DNA of 64,000 bases, from the NCBI GenBank assembly GCA_963930655.1, contig OZ005608.1, forward strand, positions 13,516,001 through 13,580,000, given 5' to 3'. The notes under the pieces were generated by a model. It had not been told where the DNA came from, searched no databases, and saw nothing but the letters and a program-made list of their open reading frames with translations. This document shows positions 22,854 through 34,923 of the stretch, one piece after another (the first letter of the stretch is position 1; each line of letters opens with the position of its first letter). The stretch comes from Myrica gale (taxonomy: Eukaryota > Streptophyta > Magnoliopsida > Fagales > Myricaceae). The position numbers and the translations under genes were made by a program.

Positions 22854-23131
22854 AACATCTTTTTTCCCGCCCCCGAGAAGATTTTCGTGCGGAAAAAATA
22901 TTTATCTGAACGGGATTAGATTTCCGCCGGTATTTGAAAACACTCCACTTTTCCGGTGCGAAAAACGAAGACGAAAACTACATGACGAAATTTTGATTTT
23001 TCAAAAACTCGGATATTTTTTTGTCGCAATTCGGCGCGAAAAACCTCTTTCAGCGACGTTGAATACCCGTGAATGGATGTATTTCCCCTGTGAGAGGGAT
23101 CCATATAAGAAATCATTGCAACAACCATAAC

Positions 23132-23250
23132 GGGTGCGATCATACCAGCACTAATGCACCGGATCCCATCAGAACTCCGCAGTTAAGCGTGCTTGGGCGA
23201 GAGTAGTACTAGGATGGGTGACCTCCTGGGAAGTCCTCGTGTTGCACCCC
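23132..23250 (+). rRNA. 5S rRNA: 5S rRNA, complete
   Basis: Consensus; class A spacer upstream. Confidence 0.97.
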
Positions 23251-23528
23251 AACATCTTTTTTACCGCCCCCGAGAAGATTTTCGTGCGGAAAAAATATTT
23301 ATCTGAACGGGATTAGATTTCCGCCGGTATTTGGAAACACTCCACTTTTCCGGTGCGAAAAACGAAGACGAAAACTACATGACGAAATTTTGATTTTTCA
23401 AAAACTCGGATATTTTTTTGTCGCAATTCGGCGCGAAAAACCTCTTTCAGCGACGTTGAATACCCGTGAATGGATGTATTTCCCCTGTGAGAGGGATCCA
23501 TATAAGAAATCATTGCAACAACCATAAC

Positions 23529-23590
23529 GGGTGCGATCATACCAGCACTAATGCACCGGATCCCATCAGAACTCCGCAGGGTTGCACCCC
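23529..23590 (+). pseudogene. truncated 5S rRNA gene
   Basis: Class A spacer upstream. Confidence 0.95.
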
Positions 23591-23868
23591 AACATCTTTT
23601 TTCCCGCCCCCGAGAAGATTTTCGTGCGGAAAAAATATTTATCTGAACGGGATTAGATTTCCGCCGGTATTTGAAAACACTCCACTTTTCCGGTGCGAAA
23701 AACGAAGACGAAAACTACATGACGAAATTTTGATTTTTCAAAAACTCCGATATTTTTTTGTAGCAATTCGGCGCGAAAAACCTCTTTCAGCGACGTTGAA
23801 TACCCGTGAATGGATGTATTTCCCCTGTGAGAGGGATCCATATAAGAAATCATTGCAACAACCATAAC

Positions 23869-23987
23869 GGGTGCGATCATACCAGCACTAATGCACCGGA
23901 TCCCATCAGAACTCCGCAGTTAAGCGTGCTTGGGCGAGAGTAGTACTAGGATGGGTGACCTCCTGGGAAGTCCTCGTGTTGCACCCC
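23869..23987 (+). rRNA. 5S rRNA: 5S rRNA, complete
   Basis: Consensus; class B spacer upstream. Confidence 0.97.
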
Positions 23988-24265
23988 AACATCTTTTTTC
24001 CCGCCCCCGAGAAGATTTTCGTGCGGAAAAAATATTTATCTGAACGGGATTAGATTTCCGCCGGTATTTGAAAACACTCCACTTTTCCGGTGCGAAAAAC
24101 GAAGACGAAAACTACATGACGAAATTTTGATTTTTCAAAAACTCCGATATTTTTTTGTCGCAATTCGGCGCGAAAAACCTCTTTCAGCGACGTTGAATAC
24201 CCGTGAATGGATGTATTTCCCCTGTGAGAGGGATCCATATAAGAAATCATTGCAACAACCATAAC

Positions 24266-24327
24266 GGGTGCGATCATACCAGCACTAATGCACCGGATCC
24301 CATCAGAACTCCGCAGGGTTGCACCCC
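24266..24327 (+). pseudogene. truncated 5S rRNA gene
   Basis: Mixed spacer M2 upstream (ccgat with gtcgc). Confidence 0.95.
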
Positions 24328-24605
24328 AACATCTTTTTTCCCGCCCCCGAGAAGATTTTCGTGCGGAAAAAATATTTATCTGAACGGGATTAGATTTCCG
24401 CCGGTATTTGAAAACACTCCACTTTTCCGGTGCGAAAAACGAAGACGAAAACTACATGACGAAATTTTGATTTTTCAAAAACTCCGATATTTTTTTGTAG
24501 CAATTCGGCGCGAAAAACCTCTTTCAGCGACGTTGAATACCCGTGAATGGATGTATTTCCCCTGTGAGAGGGATCCATATAAGAAATCATTGCAACAACC
24601 ATAAC

Positions 24606-24724
24606 GGGTGCGATCATACCAGCACTAATGCACCGGATCCCATCAGAACTCCGCAGTTAAGCGTGCTTGGGCGAGAGTAGTACTAGGATGGGTGACCTCC
24701 TGGGAAGTCCTCGTGTTGCACCCC
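24606..24724 (+). rRNA. 5S rRNA: 5S rRNA, complete
   Basis: Consensus; class B spacer upstream. Confidence 0.97.
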
Positions 24725-25002
24725 AACATCTTTTTTCCCGCCCCCGAGAAGATTTTCGTGCGGAAAAAATATTTATCTGAACGGGATTAGATTTCCGCCG
24801 GTATTTGAAAACACTCCACTTTTCCGGTGCGAAAAACGAAGACGAAAACTACATGACGAAATTTTGATTTTTCAAAAACTCGGATATTTTTTTGTCGCAA
24901 TTCGGCGCGAAAAACCTCTTTCAGCGACGTTGAATACCCGTGAATGGATGTATTTCCCCTGTGAGAGGGATCCATATAAGAAATCATTGCAACAACCATA
25001 AC

Positions 25003-25121
25003 GGGTGCGATCATACCAGCACTAATGCACCGGATCCCATCAGAACTCCGCAGTTAAGCGTGCTTGGGCGAGAGTAGTACTAGGATGGGTGACCTCCTGG
25101 GAAGTCCTCGTGTTGCACCCC
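25003..25121 (+). rRNA. 5S rRNA: 5S rRNA, complete
   Basis: Consensus; class A spacer upstream. Confidence 0.97.
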
Positions 25122-25399
25122 AACATCTTTTTTACCGCCCCCGAGAAGATTTTCGTGCGGAAAAAATATTTATCTGAACGGGATTAGATTTCCGCCGGTA
25201 TTTGGAAACACTCCACTTTTCCGGTGCGAAAAACGAAGACGAAAACTACATGACGAAATTTTGATTTTTCAAAAACTCGGATATTTTTTTGTCGCAATTC
25301 GGCGCGAAAAACCTCTTTCAGCGACGTTGAATACCCGTGAATGGATGTATTTCCCCTGTGAGAGGGATCCATATAAGAAATCATTGCAACAACCATAAC

Positions 25400-25461
25400 G
25401 GGTGCGATCATACCAGCACTAATGCACCGGATCCCATCAGAACTCCGCAGGGTTGCACCCC
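25400..25461 (+). pseudogene. truncated 5S rRNA gene
   Basis: Class A spacer upstream. Confidence 0.95.
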
Positions 25462-25739
25462 AACATCTTTTTTCCCGCCCCCGAGAAGATTTTCGTGCGG
25501 AAAAAATATTTATCTGAACGGGATTAGATTTCCGCCGGTATTTGAAAACACTCCACTTTTCCGGTGCGAAAAACGAAGACGAAAACTACATGACGAAATT
25601 TTGATTTTTCAAAAACTCCGATATTTTTTTGTAGCAATTCGGCGCGAAAAACCTCTTTCAGCGACGTTGAATACCCGTGAATGGATGTATTTCCCCTGTG
25701 AGAGGGATCCATATAAGAAATCATTGCAACAACCATAAC

Positions 25740-25858
25740 GGGTGCGATCATACCAGCACTAATGCACCGGATCCCATCAGAACTCCGCAGTTAAGCGTGC
25801 TTGGGCGAGAGTAGTACTAGGATGGGTGACCTCCTGGGAAGTCCTCGTGTTGCACCCC
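25740..25858 (+). rRNA. 5S rRNA: 5S rRNA, complete
   Basis: Consensus; class B spacer upstream. Confidence 0.97.
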
Positions 25859-26136
25859 AACATCTTTTTTCCCGCCCCCGAGAAGATTTTCGTGCGGAAA
25901 AAATATTTATCTGAACGGGATTAGATTTCCGCCGGTATTTGAAAACACTCCACTTTTCCGGTGCGAAAAACGAAGACGAAAACTACATGACGAAATTTTG
26001 ATTTTTCAAAAACTCGGATATTTTTTTGTCGCAATTCGGCGCGAAAAACCTCTTTCAGCGATGTTGAATACCCGTGAATGGATGTATTTCCCCTGTGAGA
26101 GGGATCCATATAAGAAATCATTGCAACAACCATAAC

Positions 26137-26198
26137 GGGTGCGATCATACCAGCACTAATGCACCGGATCCCATCAGAACTCCGCAGGGTTGCACCCC
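26137..26198 (+). pseudogene. truncated 5S rRNA gene
   Basis: Class A spacer with gcgatg marker at 26062. Confidence 0.95.
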
Positions 26199-26476
26199 AA
26201 CATCTTTTTTCCCGCCCCCGAGAAGATTTTCGTGCGGAAAAAATATTTATCTGAACGGGATTAGATTTCCGCCGGTATTTGAAAACACTCCACTTTTCCG
26301 GTGCGAAAAACGAAGACGAAAACTACATGACGAAATTTTGATTTTTCAAAAACTCGGATATTTTTTTGTCGCAATTCGGCGCGAAAAACCTCTTTCAGCG
26401 ATGTTGAATACCCGTGAATGGATGTATTTCCCCTGTGAGAGGGATCCATATAAGAAATCATTGCAACAACCATAAC

Positions 26477-26538
26477 GGGTGCGATCATACCAGCACTAAT
26501 GCACCGGATCCCATCAGAACTCCGCAGGGTTGCACCCC
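26477..26538 (+). pseudogene. truncated 5S rRNA gene
   Basis: Class A spacer with gcgatg marker at 26402. Confidence 0.95.
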
Positions 26539-26816
26539 AACATCTTTTTTCCCGCCCCCGAGAAGATTTTCGTGCGGAAAAAATATTTATCTGAACGGGA
26601 TTAGATTTCCGCCGGTATTTGAAAACACTCCACTTTTCCGGTGCGAAAAACGAAGACGAAAACTACATGACGAAATTTTGATTTTTCAAAAACTCGGATA
26701 TTTTTTTGTCGCAATTCGGCGCGAAAAACCTCTTTCAGCGACGTTGAATACCCGTGAATGGATGTATTTCCCCTGTGAGAGGGATCCATATAAGAAATCA
26801 TTGCAACAACCATAAC

Positions 26817-26878
26817 GGGTGCGATCATACCAGCACTAATGCACCGGATCCCATCAGAACTCCGCAGGGTTGCACCCC
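26817..26878 (+). pseudogene. truncated 5S rRNA gene
   Basis: Class A spacer without the gcgatg marker. Confidence 0.95.
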
Positions 26879-27156
26879 AACATCTTTTTTCCCGCCACCG
26901 AGAAGATTTTCGTGCGGAAAAAATATTTATCTGAACGGGATTAGATTTCCGCCGGTATTTGAAAACACTCCACTTTTCCGGTGCGAAAAACGAAGACGAA
27001 AACTACATGACGAAATTTTGATTTTTCAAAAACTCCGATATTTTTTTGTAGCAATTCGGCGCGAAAAACCTCTTTCAGCGACGTTGAATACCCGTGAATG
27101 GATGTATTTCCCCTGTGAGAGGGATCCATATAAGAAATCATTGCAACAACCATAAC

Positions 27157-27275
27157 GGGTGCGATCATACCAGCACTAATGCACCGGATCCCATCAGAAC
27201 TCCGCAGTTAAGCGTGCTTGGGCGAGAGTAGTACTAGGATGGGTGACCTCCTGGGAAGTCCTCGTGTTGCACCCC
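27157..27275 (+). rRNA. 5S rRNA: 5S rRNA, complete
   Basis: Consensus gene; class B spacer with a private C to A in the C-rich patch (cgccaccg). Confidence 0.97.
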
Positions 27276-27553
27276 AACATCTTTTTTCCCGCCCCCGAGA
27301 AGATTTTCGTGCGGAAAAAATATTTATCTGAACGGGATTAGATTTCCGCCGGTATTTGAAAACACTCCACTTTTCCGGTGCGAAAAACGAAGACGAAAAC
27401 TACATGACGAAATTTTGATTTTTCAAAAACTCGGATATTTTTTTGTCGCAATTCGGCGCGAAAAACCTCTTTCAGCGACGTTGAATACCCGTGAATGGAT
27501 GTATTTCCCCTGTGAGAGGGATCCATATAAGAAATCATTGCAACAACCATAAC

Positions 27554-27672
27554 GGGTGCGATCATACCAGCACTAATGCACCGGATCCCATCAGAACTTC
27601 GCAGTTAAGCGTGCTTGGGCGAGAGTAGTACTAGGATGGGTGACCTCCTGGGAAGTCCTCGTGTTGTACCCC
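27554..27672 (+). rRNA. 5S rRNA: 5S rRNA, complete, C46T/C114T variant
   Basis: C46T at 27599 and C114T at 27667. Each turns a G-C pair into G-U (31-46 in helix III, 5-114 in helix I), so the fold should survive; the internal promoter is untouched. First of seven copies of this haplotype. Class A spacer upstream. Confidence 0.95.
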
Positions 27673-27950
27673 AACATCTTTTTTACCGCCCCCGAGAAGA
27701 TTTTCGTGCGGAAAAAATATTTATCTGAACGGGATTAGATTTCCGCCGGTATTTGGAAACACTCCACTTTTCCGGTGCGAAAAACGAAGACGAAAACTAC
27801 ATGACGAAATTTTGATTTTTCAAAAACTCGGATATTTTTTTGTCGCAATTCTGCGCGAAAAACCTCTTTCAGCGACGTTGAATACCCGTGAATGGATGTA
27901 TTTCCCCTGTGAGAGGGATCCATATAAGAAATCATTGCAACAACCATAAC

Positions 27951-28012
27951 GGGTGCGATCATACCAGCACTAATGCACCGGATCCCATCAGAACTCCGCA
28001 GGGTTGCACCCC
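27951..28012 (+). pseudogene. truncated 5S rRNA gene
   Basis: Class A spacer with a private G to T (attctgcgcg) at 27852. Confidence 0.95.
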
Positions 28013-28290
28013 AACATCTTTTTTCCCGCCCCCGAGAAGATTTTCGTGCGGAAAAAATATTTATCTGAACGGGATTAGATTTCCGCCGGTATTTGGAAAC
28101 ACTCCACTTTTCCGGTGCGAAAAAAGAAGACGAAAACTACATGACGAAATTTTGATTTTTCAAAAACTCGGATATTTTTTTGTCGCAATTCGGCGCGAAA
28201 AACCTCTTTCAGCGACGTTGAATACCCGTGAATGGATGTATTTCCCCTGTGAGAGGGATCCATATAAGAAATCATTGCAACAACCATAAC

Positions 28291-28409
28291 GGGTGCGATC
28301 ATACCAGCACTAATGCACCGGATCCCATCAGAACTCCGCAGTTAAGCGTGCTTGGGCGAGAGTAGTACTAGGATGGGTGACCTCCTGGGAAGTCCTCGTG
28401 TTGCACCCC
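28291..28409 (+). rRNA. 5S rRNA: 5S rRNA, complete
   Basis: Consensus gene; first class A' spacer in the window. Confidence 0.97.
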
Positions 28410-28687
28410 AACATCTTTTTTACCGCCCCCGAGAAGATTTTCGTGCGGAAAAAATATTTATCTGAACGGGATTAGATTTCCGCCGGTATTTGGAAACACT
28501 CCACTTTTCCGGTGCGAAAAACGAAGACGAAAACTACATGACGAAATTTTGATTTTTCAAAAACTCCGATATTTTTTTGTAGCAATTCGGCGCGAAAAAC
28601 CTCTTTCAGCGACGTTGAATACCCGTGAATGGATGTATTTCCCCTGTGAGAGGGATCCATATAAGAAATCATTGCAACAACCATAAC

Positions 28688-28749
28688 GGGTGCGATCATA
28701 CCAGCACTAATGCACCGGATCCCATCAGAACTCCGCAGGGTTGCACCCC
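28688..28749 (+). pseudogene. truncated 5S rRNA gene
   Basis: Class B spacer whose 5' part (acc, ttgg) is A-like, so a mosaic. Confidence 0.95.
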
Positions 28750-29027
28750 AACATCTTTTTTCCCGCCCCCGAGAAGATTTTCGTGCGGAAAAAATATTTA
28801 TCTGAACGGGATTAGATTTCCGCCGGTATTTGAAAACACTCCACTTTTCCGGTGCGAAAAACGAAGACGAAAACTACATGACGAAATTTTGATTTTTCAA
28901 AAACTCCGATATTTTTTTGTAGCAATTCGGCGCGAAAAACCTCTTTCAGCGACGTTGAATACCCGTGAATGGATGTATTTCCCCTGTGAGAGGGATCCAT
29001 ATAAGAAATCATTGCAACAACCATAAC

Positions 29028-29089
29028 GGGTGCGATCATACCAGCACTAATGCACCGGATCCCATCAGAACTCCGCAGGGTTGCACCCC
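29028..29089 (+). pseudogene. truncated 5S rRNA gene
   Basis: Class B spacer upstream; second of two truncated copies in a row. Confidence 0.95.
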
Positions 29090-29367
29090 AACATCTTTTT
29101 TCCCGCCCCCGAGAAGATTTTCGTGCGGAAAAAATATTTATCTGAACGGGATTAGATTTCCGCCGGTATTTGGAAACACTCCACTTTTCCGGTGCGAAAA
29201 AAGAAGACGAAAACTACATGACGAAATTTTGATTTTTCAAAAACTCGGATATTTTTTTGTCGCAATTCGGCGCGAAAAACCTCTTTCAGCGACGTTGAAT
29301 ACCCGTGAATGGATGTATTTCCCCTGTGAGAGGGATCCATATAAGAAATCATTGCAACAACCATAAC

Positions 29368-29486
29368 GGGTGCGATCATACCAGCACTAATGCACCGGAT
29401 CCCATCAGAACTCCGCAGTTAAGCGTGCTTGGGCGAGAGTAGTACTAGGATGGGTGACCTCCTGGGAAGTCCTCGTGTTGCACCCC
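29368..29486 (+). rRNA. 5S rRNA: 5S rRNA, complete
   Basis: Consensus; class A' spacer upstream. Confidence 0.97.
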
Positions 29487-29764
29487 AACATCTTTTTTAC
29501 CGCCCCCGAGAAGATTTTCGTGCGGAAAAAATATTTATCTGAACGGGATTAGATTTCCGCCGGTATTTGGAAACACTCCACTTTTCCGGTGCGAAAAACG
29601 AAGACGAAAACTACATGACGAAATTTTGATTTTTCAAAAACTCGGATATTTTTTTGTCGCAATTCGGCGCGAAAAACCTCTTTCAGCGACGTTGAATACC
29701 CGTGAATGGATGTATTTCCCCTGTGAGAGGGATCCATATAAGAAATCATTGCAACAACCATAAC

Positions 29765-29826
29765 GGGTGCGATCATACCAGCACTAATGCACCGGATCCC
29801 ATCAGAACTCCGCAGGGTTGCACCCC
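29765..29826 (+). pseudogene. truncated 5S rRNA gene
   Basis: Class A spacer upstream. Confidence 0.95.
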
Positions 29827-30104
29827 AACATCTTTTTTCCCGCCCCCGAGAAGATTTTCGTGCGGAAAAAATATTTATCTGAACGGGATTAGATTTCCGC
29901 CGGTATTTGAAAACACTCCACTTTTCCGGTGCGAAAAACGAAGACGAAAACTACATGACGAAATTTTGATTTTTCAAAAACTCCGATATTTTTTTGTAGC
30001 AATTCGGCGCGAAAAACCTCTTTCAGCGACGTTGAATACCCGTGAATGGATGTATTTCCCCTGTGAGAGGGATCCATATAAGAAATCATTGCAACAACCA
30101 TAAC

Positions 30105-30223
30105 GGGTGCGATCATACCAGCACTAATGCACCGGATCCCATCAGAACTCCGCAGTTAAGCGTGCTTGGGCGAGAGTAGTACTAGGATGGGTGACCTCCT
30201 GGGAAGTCCTCGTGTTGCACCCC
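30105..30223 (+). rRNA. 5S rRNA: 5S rRNA, complete
   Basis: Consensus; class B spacer upstream. Confidence 0.97.
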
Positions 30224-30501
30224 AACATCTTTTTTCCCGCCCCCGAGAAGATTTTCGTGCGGAAAAAATATTTATCTGAACGGGATTAGATTTCCGCCGG
30301 TATTTGAAAACACTCCACTTTTCCGGTGCGAAAAACGAAGACGAAAACTACATGACGAAATTTTGATTTTTCAAAAACTCGGATATTTTTTTGTCGCAAT
30401 TCGGCGCGAAAAACCTCTTTCAGCGACGTTGAATACCCGTGAATGGATGTATTTCCCCTGTGAGAGGGATCCATATAAGAAATCATTGCAACAACCATAA
30501 C

Positions 30502-30620
30502 GGGTGCGATCATACCAGCACTAATGCACCGGATCCCATCAGAACTTCGCAGTTAAGCGTGCTTGGGCGAGAGTAGTACTAGGATGGGTGACCTCCTGGG
30601 AAGTCCTCGTGTTGTACCCC
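30502..30620 (+). rRNA. 5S rRNA: 5S rRNA, complete, C46T/C114T variant
   Basis: C46T at 30547, C114T at 30615; class A spacer upstream. Confidence 0.95.
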
Positions 30621-30898
30621 AACATCTTTTTTACCGCCCCCGAGAAGATTTTCGTGCGGAAAAAATATTTATCTGAACGGGATTAGATTTCCGCCGGTAT
30701 TTGGAAACACTCCACTTTTCCGGTGCGAAAAACGAAGACGAAAACTACATGACGAAATTTTGATTTTTCAAAAACTCGGATATTTTTTTGTCGCAATTCG
30801 GCGCGAAAAACCTCTTTCAGCGACGTTGAATACCCGTGAATGGATGTATTTCCCCTGTGAGAGGGATCCATATAAGAAATCATTGCAACAACCATAAC

Positions 30899-30960
30899 GG
30901 GTGCGATCATACCAGCACTAATGCACCGGATCCCATCAGAACTCCGCAGGGTTGCACCCC
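30899..30960 (+). pseudogene. truncated 5S rRNA gene
   Basis: Class A spacer upstream. Confidence 0.95.
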
Positions 30961-31238
30961 AACATCTTTTTTCCCGCCCCCGAGAAGATTTTCGTGCGGA
31001 AAAAATATTTATCTGAACGGGATTAGATTTCCGCCGGTATTTGGAAACACTCCACTTTTCCGGTGCGAAAAAAGAAGACGAAAACTACATGACGAAATTT
31101 TGATTTTTCAAAAACTCGGATATTTTTTTGTCGCAATTCGGCGCGAAAAACCTCTTTCAGCGACGTTGAATACCCGTGAATGGATGTATTTCCCCTGTGA
31201 GAGGGATCCATATAAGAAATCATTGCAACAACCATAAC

Positions 31239-31357
31239 GGGTGCGATCATACCAGCACTAATGCACCGGATCCCATCAGAACTCCGCAGTTAAGCGTGCT
31301 TGGGCGAGAGTAGTACTAGGATGGGTGACCTCCTGGGAAGTCCTCGTGTTGCACCCC
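31239..31357 (+). rRNA. 5S rRNA: 5S rRNA, complete
   Basis: Consensus; class A' spacer upstream. Confidence 0.97.
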
Positions 31358-31635
31358 AACATCTTTTTTACCGCCCCCGAGAAGATTTTCGTGCGGAAAA
31401 AATATTTATCTGAACGGGATTAGATTTCCGCCGGTATTTGGAAACACTCCACTTTTCCGGTGCGAAAAACGAAGACGAAAACTACATGACGAAATTTTGA
31501 TTTTTCAAAAACTCCGATATTTTTTTGTAGCAATTCGGCGCGAAAAACCTCTTTCAGCGACGTTGAATACCCGTGAATGGATGTATTTCCCCTGTGAGAG
31601 GGATCCATATAAGAAATCATTGCAACAACCATAAC

Positions 31636-31697
31636 GGGTGCGATCATACCAGCACTAATGCACCGGATCCCATCAGAACTCCGCAGGGTTGCACCCC
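31636..31697 (+). pseudogene. truncated 5S rRNA gene
   Basis: Class B spacer upstream. Confidence 0.95.
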
Positions 31698-31975
31698 AAC
31701 ATCTTTTTTCCCGCCCCCGAGAAGATTTTCGTGCGGAAAAAATATTTATCTGAACGGGATTAGATTTCCGCCGGTATTTGAAAACACTCCACTTTTCCGG
31801 TGCGAAAAACGAAGACGAAAACTACATGACGAAATTTTGATTTTTCAAAAACTCCGATATTTTTTTGTAGCAATTCGGCGCGAAAAACCTCTTTCAGCGA
31901 CGTTGAATACCCGTGAATGGATGTATTTCCCCTGTGAGAGGGATCCATATAAGAAATCATTGCAACAACCATAAC

Positions 31976-32094
31976 GGGTGCGATCATACCAGCACTAATG
32001 CACCGGATCCCATCAGAACTTCGCAGTTAAGCGTGCTTGGGCGAGAGTAGTACTAGGATGGGTGACCTCCTGGGAAGTCCTCGTGTTGTACCCC
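31976..32094 (+). rRNA. 5S rRNA: 5S rRNA, complete, C46T/C114T variant
   Basis: C46T at 32021, C114T at 32089; class B spacer upstream (the other six copies have A). Confidence 0.95.
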
Positions 32095-32372
32095 AACATC
32101 TTTTTTACCGCCCCCGAGAAGATTTTCGTGCGGAAAAAATATTTATCTGAACGGGATTAGATTTCCGCCGGTATTTGGAAACACTCCACTTTTCCGGTGC
32201 GAAAAACGAAGACGAAAACTACATGACGAAATTTTGATTTTTCAAAAACTCGGATATTTTTTTGTCGCAATTCGGCGCGAAAAACCTCTTTCAGCGACGT
32301 TGAATACCCGTGAATGGATGTATTTCCCCTGTGAGAGGGATCCATATAAGAAATCATTGCAACAACCATAAC

Positions 32373-32434
32373 GGGTGCGATCATACCAGCACTAATGCAC
32401 CGGATCCCATCAGAACTCCGCAGGGTTGCACCCC
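32373..32434 (+). pseudogene. truncated 5S rRNA gene
   Basis: Class A spacer upstream. Confidence 0.95.
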
Positions 32435-32712
32435 AACATCTTTTTTCCCGCCCCCGAGAAGATTTTCGTGCGGAAAAAATATTTATCTGAACGGGATTAG
32501 ATTTCCGCCGGTATTTGGAAACACTCCACTTTTCCGGTGCGAAAAAAGAAGACGAAAACTACATGACGAAATTTTGATTTTTCAAAAACTCGGATATTTT
32601 TTTGTCGCAATTCGGCGCGAAAAACCTCTTTCAGCGACGTTGAATACCCGTGAATGGATGTATTTCCCCTGTGAGAGGGATCCATATAAGAAATCATTGC
32701 AACAACCATAAC

Positions 32713-32831
32713 GGGTGCGATCATACCAGCACTAATGCACCGGATCCCATCAGAACTCCGCAGTTAAGCGTGCTTGGGCGAGAGTAGTACTAGGATGGGT
32801 GACCTCCTGGGAAGTCCTCGTGTTGCACCCC
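32713..32831 (+). rRNA. 5S rRNA: 5S rRNA, complete
   Basis: Consensus; class A' spacer upstream. Confidence 0.97.
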
Positions 32832-33109
32832 AACATCTTTTTTACCGCCCCCGAGAAGATTTTCGTGCGGAAAAAATATTTATCTGAACGGGATTAGATT
32901 TCCGCCGGTATTTGGAAACACTCCACTTTTCCGGTGCGAAAAACGAAGACGAAAACTACATGACGAAATTTTGATTTTTCAAAAACTCCGATATTTTTTT
33001 GTAGCAATTCGGCGCGAAAAACCTCTTTCAGCGACGTTGAATACCCGTGAATGGATGTATTTCCCCTGTGAGAGGGATCCATATAAGAAATCATTGCAAC
33101 AACCATAAC

Positions 33110-33171
33110 GGGTGCGATCATACCAGCACTAATGCACCGGATCCCATCAGAACTCCGCAGGGTTGCACCCC
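33110..33171 (+). pseudogene. truncated 5S rRNA gene
   Basis: Class B spacer upstream. Confidence 0.95.
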
Positions 33172-33392
33172 AACATCTTTTTTCCCGCCCCCGAGAAGAT
33201 TTTCGTGCGGAAAAAATATTTATCTGAACGGGATTAGATTTCCGCCGGTATTTGAAAACACTCCACTTTTCCGGTGCGAAAAACGAAGACGAAAACTACA
33301 TGACGAAATTTTGATTTTTCAAAAACTCCGATATTTTTTTGTAGCAATTCGGCGCGAAAAACCTCTTTCAGCGACGTTGAATACCCGTTAAC

Positions 33393-33511
33393 GGGTGCGA
33401 TCATACCAGCACTAATGCACCGGATCCCATCAGAACTCCGCAGTTAAGCGTGCTTGGGCGAGAGTAGTACTAGGATGGGTGACCTCCTGGGAAGTCCTCG
33501 TGTTGCACCCC
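33393..33511 (+). rRNA. 5S rRNA: 5S rRNA, complete body but upstream promoter deleted
   Basis: The gene body and internal control region match consensus. The class B spacer before it has lost 57 bp, and the junction atacccgt|taac at 33388/33389 leaves only four bases of normal flank. TATAA at -28 and the GC pair are gone; C at -1 stays. In plants the TATA element matters for efficient and accurate 5S initiation, so this copy may be weak. Confidence 0.93.
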
Positions 33512-33789
33512 AACATCTTTTTTCCCGCCCCCGAGAAGATTTTCGTGCGGAAAAAATATTTATCTGAACGGGATTAGATTTCCGCCGGTATTTGAAAACA
33601 CTCCACTTTTCCGGTGCGAAAAACGAAGACGAAAACTACATGACGAAATTTTGATTTTTCAAAAACTCGGATATTTTTTTGTCGCAATTCGGCGCGAAAA
33701 ACCTCTTTCAGCGACGTTGAATACCCGTGAATGGATGTATTTCCCCTGTGAGAGGGATCCATATAAGAAATCATTGCAACAACCATAAC

Positions 33790-33908
33790 GGGTGCGATCA
33801 TACCAGCACTAATGCACCGGATCCCATCAGAACTCCGCAGTTAAGCGTGCTTGGGCGAGAGTAGTACTAGGATGGGTGACCTCCTGGGAAGTCCTCGTGT
33901 TGCACCCC
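33790..33908 (+). rRNA. 5S rRNA: 5S rRNA, complete
   Basis: Consensus; class A spacer upstream. Confidence 0.97.
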
Positions 33909-34186
33909 AACATCTTTTTTACCGCCCCCGAGAAGATTTTCGTGCGGAAAAAATATTTATCTGAACGGGATTAGATTTCCGCCGGTATTTGGAAACACTC
34001 CACTTTTCCGGTGCGAAAAACGAAGACGAAAACTACATGACGAAATTTTGATTTTTCAAAAACTCGGATATTTTTTTGTCGCAATTCGGCGCGAAAAACC
34101 TCTTTCAGCGACGTTGAATACCCGTGAATGGATGTATTTCCCCTGTGAGAGGGATCCATATAAGAAATCATTGCAACAACCATAAC

Positions 34187-34248
34187 GGGTGCGATCATAC
34201 CAGCACTAATGCACCGGATCCCATCAGAACTCCGCAGGGTTGCACCCC
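34187..34248 (+). pseudogene. truncated 5S rRNA gene
   Basis: Class A spacer upstream. Confidence 0.95.
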
Positions 34249-34526
34249 AACATCTTTTTTCCCGCCCCCGAGAAGATTTTCGTGCGGAAAAAATATTTAT
34301 CTGAACGGGATTAGATTTCCGCCGGTATTTGAAAACACTCCACTTTTCCGGTGCGAAAAACGAAGACGAAAACTACATGACGAAATTTTGATTTTTCAAA
34401 AACTCCGATATTTTTTTGTAGCAATTCGGCGCGAAAAACCTCTTTCAGCGACGTTGAATACCCGTGAATGGATGTATTTCCCCTGTGAGAGGGATCCATA
34501 TAAGAAATCATTGCAACAACCATAAC

Positions 34527-34645
34527 GGGTGCGATCATACCAGCACTAATGCACCGGATCCCATCAGAACTCCGCAGTTAAGCGTGCTTGGGCGAGAGTA
34601 GTACTAGGATGGGTGACCTCCTGGGAAGTCCTCGTGTTGCACCCC
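34527..34645 (+). rRNA. 5S rRNA: 5S rRNA, complete
   Basis: Consensus; class B spacer upstream. Confidence 0.97.
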
Positions 34646-34923
34646 AACATCTTTTTTCCCGCCCCCGAGAAGATTTTCGTGCGGAAAAAATATTTATCTG
34701 AACGGGATTAGATTTCCGCCGGTATTTGAAAACACTCCACTTTTCCGGTGCGAAAAACGAAGACGAAAACTACATGACGAAATTTTGATTTTTCAAAAAC
34801 TCGGATATTTTTTTGTCGCAATTCGGCGCGAAAAACCTCTTTCAGCGACGTTGAATACCCGTGAATGGATGTATTTCCCCTGTGAGAGGGATCCATATAA
34901 GAAATCATTGCAACAACCATAAC

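Larger units (their letters stand above)
25859..26878 (+). repeat. three consecutive 340-bp truncated units
   Basis: Three spacer-plus-truncated-gene units in direct succession. The first two share a private C to T (gcgatg) at 26062 and 26402, exactly 340 bp apart, so one was copied from the other after that change arose. Confidence 0.93.
30502..33392 (+). repeat. 1474-bp repeat (full-truncated-full-truncated), two copies
   Basis: Both copies (from 30502 and 31976) begin with a C46T/C114T gene and use A, A' and B spacers in the same order. The second copy is 57 bp short at its end because of the spacer deletion before 33393. Confidence 0.88.

Noticed and set aside
33388-33389. A common origin for the 57-bp spacer deletion and the 57-bp net loss in truncated genes
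   Set aside because: The sequences lost and the junctions are unrelated. The gene event replaced 59 bases with 2, while the spacer event is a plain deletion with one base of overlap.
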